This document shows, piece after piece, positions 59,775 through 64,000 of a stretch of 64,000 bases of DNA. The stretch lies in assembly GCF_023823125.1 (NCBI RefSeq), contig NZ_CP090949.1, forward strand, positions 1,698,001-1,762,000. The letters are read 5' to 3'. Below the pieces are notes generated by a model. That model worked only from the letters and a program-made list of their open reading frames with translations, was not told where the DNA came from and searched no databases. The stretch comes from Erythrobacter aurantius (lineage in GTDB: Bacteria > Pseudomonadota > Alphaproteobacteria > Sphingomonadales > Sphingomonadaceae). Position 1 is the stretch's first letter. Every line of letters starts with the position of its first letter. The translations under genes were made by a program, and so were the position numbers.

Positions 59775-61586
59775 GTGCACGATTCCGATCCCGACCTTGA
59801 CGAACACGAAGAAGAAAACGGCCCGACGGCTGCCGAGCTTGAGGCTGCCGGGCAGAATTCGATGTTTGGCGGGGCGGATATGGGCGAAGCGCCGCCGCCT
59901 CCACCCGCGCCGCCGCCTGCTGCCGCGCCAGCTGCCGATTCAAGCCAGCCCTATCGCGTGCTCGCGCGGAAATATCGCCCGCAGACCTTTTCGCAGCTGA
60001 TCGGGCAGGAACCGATGGTGCGCACGCTCGCCAATGCGATCGAGCGTGACCGGCTGGCGCATGCGTTCCTGATGACGGGGGTACGCGGGGTCGGGAAGAC
60101 ATCGACCGCGCGCCTGATCGCCAAGGCGTTGAACTGCATAGGTCCGGACGGGCAGGGAGGGCCGACGATTGATCCTTGCGGGCAGTGCGAGCCGTGCCGG
60201 GCGATTGCCGAAGGGCGGCACATCGACGTGATCGAGATGGACGCGGCGAGCCACACCGGGGTCGATGACGTTCGCGAGATCATCGAACAGGTGCGCTACG
60301 CGGCGGTTTCGGCGCGCTACAAGATCTACATCATCGATGAAGTGCACATGCTCTCGCGCAACGCCTTCAACGCGCTGCTCAAGACGCTGGAAGAGCCGCC
60401 CGCGCATGTGAAGTTCCTGTTCGCCACCACCGAGGTCGAAAAGCTGCCCGTGACGGTGCTCAGCCGCACGCAGCGGTTTGACCTCAGGCGCATCCCGGCA
60501 GACTTGCTGGCCGGGCATTTCGGCAATGTCTGCAAGGCCGAAGGGGTGGAGGCCGAGGAAGAGGCGCTGCGCATCATCGCCGCCGCTGCCGAAGGTTCGG
60601 TGCGTGACGGGCTTTCGATCCTCGATCAGGCGATTGCCCATGCCGACATGGATTCCGAAGGCAAGGTCACGGCAGAGCGGGTGCGCGACATGCTCGGCCT
60701 TGCCGACAAGAGCGCGCAACGCCGCCTGCTTGGCCATATCCTCGAAGGCGACGCCAAGGCGCTGCTGGCCGGGATTGACGAGCAATATGCGCTGGGCGTC
60801 GAGCCGCTGGCGCTTATGCGTGCGTTGATGGATCTGGTGCACCGGATCACGGTCGCGCAGGTATCCGGCGGAGAGCCCGATGCGCCAAGCGAGGAGGAGC
60901 GCACCGCGCTTGCCGCATTCGCGGCAAAACTGGGAGCGCCCGAACTGCACCGGCTTTGGCAATTGCTGCTGAAAGGGCATGAGGAAGTGCGTCAGGCGCC
61001 GGATCCTCTGGTGGCGCTGCAAATGGCGCTGTTGCGGGTGCTGCACGCCGCCGAAATGCCCGATCCGGGCAAGCTGGCAAGGCGGATAGAGGAATTGGCG
61101 AAGGGCGGGGCGATTGCCGCAGCGCCTGCTGCTCCCGCTGCCGATGCGGGCGCCGGTGCCGGTGGGACGCCGTCTGCCCAATTCCCCAGCGATTCCCAGC
61201 TAGAATGGGGCGCGCTGGTGGATCAGGTCGATGCATCCGGCCAGTTGCGCGTCGCTCAGATGATGCGCGACCGGGTGCGGGTGATCGCGCTTTCGCCGGA
61301 GCGGCTGGTTTTCGAACAGGCGGACAATTTCCCCGACGATCCTTCTCCCGATATACGCGACGCGCTGTTCAAGCTGACGGGCAAGCGTTGGCTGGTCGAA
61401 CGCGGGGAGGGCGATGCCAGCCCCAGCCTGCGTGAAATCGCCGAGACCGAGGCGAAGGAAGCGCGAGAGCGGATCGAAAGCCACCCGCTGGTGCAGGCGA
61501 CCATGAACGCCTTTCCCGATGCCGAACTGATTGACCCCCAAGACACTGTTGCCAGCGCCTCATCGGCGGGCGGCAGATGGAACTGA
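59775..61586 (+). CDS. dnaX: DNA polymerase III gamma/tau subunit
   Basis: The protein has 603 residues with a GTG start. The first 55 residues are an acidic then Pro/Ala-rich extension before the conserved YRVLARKYRPQTFSQLIGQEP. AAA+ motifs: Walker A GVRGVGKTST (about residue 99), four-Cys zinc site around CIGPDG...CGQCEPC, IIDEVHMLS and LSRTQRFDLRRI. Domain III (EELHRLWQLLLKGHEEV-like) and a C-terminal tau region follow. It loads the sliding clamp at the replication fork. Its 3' end overlaps the upstream part of the ybaB frame. Confidence 0.95.
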   Translation: MHDSDPDLDEHEEENGPTAAELEAAGQNSMFGGADMGEAPPPPPAPPPAAAPAADSSQPYRVLARKYRPQTFSQLIGQEPMVRTLANAIERDRLAHAFLMTGVRGVGKTSTARLIAKALNCIGPDGQGGPTIDPCGQCEPCRAIAEGRHIDVIEMDAASHTGVDDVREIIEQVRYAAVSARYKIYIIDEVHMLSRNAFNALLKTLEEPPAHVKFLFATTEVEKLPVTVLSRTQRFDLRRIPADLLAGHFGNVCKAEGVEAEEEALRIIAAAAEGSVRDGLSILDQAIAHADMDSEGKVTAERVRDMLGLADKSAQRRLLGHILEGDAKALLAGIDEQYALGVEPLALMRALMDLVHRITVAQVSGGEPDAPSEEERTALAAFAAKLGAPELHRLWQLLLKGHEEVRQAPDPLVALQMALLRVLHAAEMPDPGKLARRIEELAKGGAIAAAPAAPAADAGAGAGGTPSAQFPSDSQLEWGALVDQVDASGQLRVAQMMRDRVRVIALSPERLVFEQADNFPDDPSPDIRDALFKLTGKRWLVERGEGDASPSLREIAETEAKEARERIESHPLVQATMNAFPDAELIDPQDTVASASSAGGRWN

Positions 61587-61603
61587 CCGAAAGGACCCCC
61601 AAG

Positions 61604-61945
61604 ATGAAATCGATGGAAGAGATGATGGCTGCCGCACAGCAGGCCGCTGAAACCATCCAGAAGCAGATGAACGAGATGCAGGTGAAGCTCGACTCGATCG
61701 AAGTCGAGGGCACCGCAGGAGGCGGCCTTGTGAAGGTGCGCGCTTCAGCCAAGGGCCGCATCCTGGGTGTCAGCATCGACGACAGCCTGATGAAACCGGA
61801 AGAAAAGGGCATCGTCGAAGACCTCGTCACCGCCGCCTTCAACGATGCGCGCGACAAGGCTGATCGGGTGTCGAATGATCAGATGAAGGAAATGCAGGGC
61901 AGCATGGGCTTGCCGCCGGGCTTCAACCTGCCGGGCATGGGGTGA
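61604..61945 (+). CDS. YbaB/EbfC nucleoid-associated protein
   Basis: The protein has 113 residues from the ATG at 61604, preceded by AAAGGA. The YbaB family form is clear: a Met-rich helical start (MMAAAQQAAETIQKQMNEMQ), VEGTAGGGLVKVRASAKGRILGVSIDDSL, and a tail of Met/Gly. YbaB binds DNA and commonly follows dnaX. Two starts upstream (61577) are in frame but less favoured. Confidence 0.93.
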   Translation: MKSMEEMMAAAQQAAETIQKQMNEMQVKLDSIEVEGTAGGGLVKVRASAKGRILGVSIDDSLMKPEEKGIVEDLVTAAFNDARDKADRVSNDQMKEMQGSMGLPPGFNLPGMG

Positions 61946-62055
61946 GCGTCACCGCCGCTTCCACAGCTTCCTGAACCCCGGCATTGCGGGGGAGGGGAGG
62001 CCTTCCCATATTCGGGCAAACGGCGCGCCCCAATGGCGGCCTCGGATAACAGAAT

Positions 62056-64000
62056 ATGACCCAAAGCTTTCCTCTCCTCCCCTTGCGCGACATTGTCGTG
62101 TTCCCCGGCATGGTCGTGCCGCTGTTCGTCGGGCGCGACAAATCTGTTGCCGCGCTCGAAGCGGCGATGGAAACGTCGAAGGACATATTCCTGCTCGCCC
62201 AGCTCGATCCGGGCTGCGACGATCCCGAAGGCGATGACCTTTACGATGTCGGCGTCGTCGCGCGGGTGCTGCAATTGCTGAAACTGCCCGACGGCACTGT
62301 GCGAGTGCTGGTCGAAGGCGTCGAGCGCGCGAGCCTTGCCTTACTGCGGACCGAAGAAGACTACGTTGTTGCCGAAGTATCGGTGACAGAGCCGGAAACC
62401 GTTGCCGGAACCGAAGTCACCGCGCTGATGCGGCAAGTGGTCGAACAGTTCGGCGAATATGCCAAGCTCAACAAGAAGATGGGCGAGGAAACCAATGTCG
62501 ATCTGACCGATGTCGATGACGCTGGCCAACTGGCCGACACCATCGCCGCGGCGCTGAATGCCAAGGTTTCGGACAAGCAATCCTTGCTGACCGAGGTCAA
62601 CCCGTTGAAGCGGCTCGAACTCGTCATGGCCTTCATGGAAGGCGAATTGTCGGTGCTGCAGGTCGAGCGCAAGATCCGCGGGCGCGTGAAGCGCCAGATG
62701 GAGAAGACCCAGCGCGAATATTACCTCAACGAACAGCTGAAGGCGATCCAGAGCGAACTGGGCGGCGGTGACGGCGAAGAGGCCGACGAAATCGCCGAAC
62801 TGACCGACAAGATCGAGAAAACCAAGCTTTCGAAAGAGGCCAAGGCCAAGGCGAAATCGGAGCTTAAGAAGCTCAAGGGCATGCAGCCCATGAGCGCCGA
62901 GGCAACCGTGATCCGCAATTACCTCGATGTGCTGCTGGGCCTGCCCTGGGGCAAGAACAGCCGCATCAAGAAGGATATCGGCAAGGCGCAGGAAATCCTC
63001 GATGCCGATCACTACGGGCTTGAAAAGGTCAAGGACCGGATCATCGAATATCTCGCCGTGCAGGCGCGCACCAACAAGCTGAAGGGGCCGATCCTGTGCC
63101 TCGTCGGCCCTCCGGGTGTGGGCAAGACCTCGCTTGGCAAGTCGATTGCAAAGGCGACGGGCCGCGAATTTGTGCGCCAGTCGCTGGGCGGCGTGCGCGA
63201 CGAGGCCGAAATCCGTGGCCACCGGCGCACCTATATCGGCTCGATGCCGGGCAAGATCGTCAACAATCTGCGCAAGGCCGGGACGAGCAATCCGCTGTTC
63301 CTGCTCGATGAAATTGACAAGCTGGGGCAGGATTTCCGGGGCGATCCGGCTTCGGCGCTGCTCGAAGTGCTGGATCCGGAACAGAACAACAAGTTCCAGG
63401 ATCACTATCTGGAGCTGGATCTGGACCTGTCGAACATCATGTTCGTCACCACCGCCAACAGCCTCGATCTGCCGCAGCCGCTGCTTGACCGGATGGAGAT
63501 CATCCGGCTCGAAGGCTATACCGAGGACGAGAAGGTCGAGATCGCCAAGCGCCACCTGATTGATCGCCAGATCAAGGCTCATGGATTGAAGAAGGGCGAA
63601 TTCGAGCTGACCGAGCCGGCCCTGCGCGATCTGATCCGCTACTACACCCGCGAAGCCGGTGTCCGCACGCTGGAGCGCGAGATCGCCCGGCTGGCCCGCA
63701 AGAGCCTGCGCAAGATACTCGAAAAGGAAGTCGCCTCCGTTTCGATCACGCCCGAGAACCTTGGCGACTTCGCCGGGGTGCGCAAGTTCAAGCACGGGAT
63801 GAGCGAGGACGAGCCGCAGGTCGGTGCTGTCACGGGGCTTGCATGGACATCGGTGGGCGGTGAACTGCTCACCATCGAATCGGTGACCACCCCGGGCAAG
63901 GGGGAGATCCGAACGACCGGGAAACTGGGCGATGTGATGCAGGAAAGCGTCGCTGCCGCATTTTCCTTCGTGAAGGCGCGTGCGCCCAGCTACGGTATCA
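62056..64000 (+). CDS. lon: Endopeptidase La (Lon), 3' end outside window
   Basis: The first 648 residues are present. The N-terminal LON substrate domain (LLPLRDIVVFPGMVVPLFVGR) is followed by a helical linker with QREYYLNEQLKAIQSELG, the AAA+ domain with Walker A VGPPGVGKTSLGKS (about residue 353) and Walker B FLLDEIDKLG, and the start of the protease domain (VGAVTGLAWTSVGGELLTIE). The catalytic Ser/Lys dyad lies beyond the window end. Lon degrades misfolded and regulatory proteins in the cytoplasm. Confidence 0.97.
   Translation, partial: MTQSFPLLPLRDIVVFPGMVVPLFVGRDKSVAALEAAMETSKDIFLLAQLDPGCDDPEGDDLYDVGVVARVLQLLKLPDGTVRVLVEGVERASLALLRTEEDYVVAEVSVTEPETVAGTEVTALMRQVVEQFGEYAKLNKKMGEETNVDLTDVDDAGQLADTIAAALNAKVSDKQSLLTEVNPLKRLELVMAFMEGELSVLQVERKIRGRVKRQMEKTQREYYLNEQLKAIQSELGGGDGEEADEIAELTDKIEKTKLSKEAKAKAKSELKKLKGMQPMSAEATVIRNYLDVLLGLPWGKNSRIKKDIGKAQEILDADHYGLEKVKDRIIEYLAVQARTNKLKGPILCLVGPPGVGKTSLGKSIAKATGREFVRQSLGGVRDEAEIRGHRRTYIGSMPGKIVNNLRKAGTSNPLFLLDEIDKLGQDFRGDPASALLEVLDPEQNNKFQDHYLELDLDLSNIMFVTTANSLDLPQPLLDRMEIIRLEGYTEDEKVEIAKRHLIDRQIKAHGLKKGEFELTEPALRDLIRYYTREAGVRTLEREIARLARKSLRKILEKEVASVSITPENLGDFAGVRKFKHGMSEDEPQVGAVTGLAWTSVGGELLTIESVTTPGKGEIRTTGKLGDVMQESVAAAFSFVKARAPSYGI

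Noticed and set aside
61975-61997. Terminator between ybaB and lon
   Set aside because: A CCCCG/CGGGG hairpin exists, but it lacks a T tract and precedes lon closely.
62341-63795. 484-codon open frame on the minus strand
   Set aside because: It is the antisense shadow of lon, whose product is unmistakable; high GC keeps the opposite frame open.

Overview
The window is GC-rich chromosomal DNA from an alphaproteobacterium, most likely the order Sphingomonadales and plausibly the family Erythrobacteraceae. The evidence is a class I (archaeal-type) lysyl-tRNA synthetase, an NDUFS4-type complex I accessory subunit, several TonB-dependent receptors, a short 4.5S-type SRP RNA, a DUF1501/DUF1800 pair and a CHAT/TPR secreted protein. 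Genes are densely packed on both strands. There is no integrase, transposase, CRISPR array or rRNA operon. The family-level placement is inference from gene content.

Bases 1-8192 hold ubiquinone biosynthesis (ubiA), an SRAP abasic-site protein, an S41 lipoprotein protease, a VOC protein divergent from soxR across a clear sox box, sixA, and a DinG/XPD-type iron-sulfur helicase with a small membrane partner. A 670-base gap (8193-8864) then leads into lysK. Bases 10588-16716 carry a prolyl-hydroxylase-type oxygenase, an Arg-rich RcnB-like protein with a strong terminator, a PNPOx-like flavoprotein, a degenerate GGDEF protein, a coupled tautomerase/SDR pair and ettA. Bases 16918-25063 hold a frameshifted diguanylate cyclase, a large secreted CHAT protease-like protein, an M28 peptidase and the DUF1501/DUF1800 pair.

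Two tRNAs (Pro-TGG, Ile2-CAT) precede a polysaccharide deacetylase, a degenerate histidine kinase, an Lrp regulator, NDH-2 and the aroQ-accB-accC operon. Next come a DksA/TraR protein, a copper-type TonB receptor with a His/Asp-rich partner, a GTA-type holin, a CitE-like lyase, a second TonB receptor and tRNA-Pro(GGG). yajC-secD-secF forms the Sec accessory module. Bases 43469-47411 hold a glycosyltransferase and a small regulatory cluster (XRE, DUF6456, membrane-tethered LuxR, DUF4199) with two palindromic candidate operators.

At 47408-47546 there is a seven-copy array of imperfect repeats spaced 20-23 bases apart that no gene explains. The rest holds a Uup-type ABC-F ATPase, a SIMPL protein, a PepSY/response regulator/histidine kinase operon, chorismate mutase, the polyprenyl diphosphate synthase for the quinone side chain, hrpB, the complex I subunit, a triple-repeat secreted protein, the SRP RNA, and dnaX-ybaB followed by lon, which runs off the end.

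The strongest candidates for something undescribed are the phased repeat array, the LuxR/DUF4199/XRE cluster with its palindromes, and the secreted CHAT protein next to an M28 peptidase. I found no clear multi-gene defence or secretion system that is obviously new.
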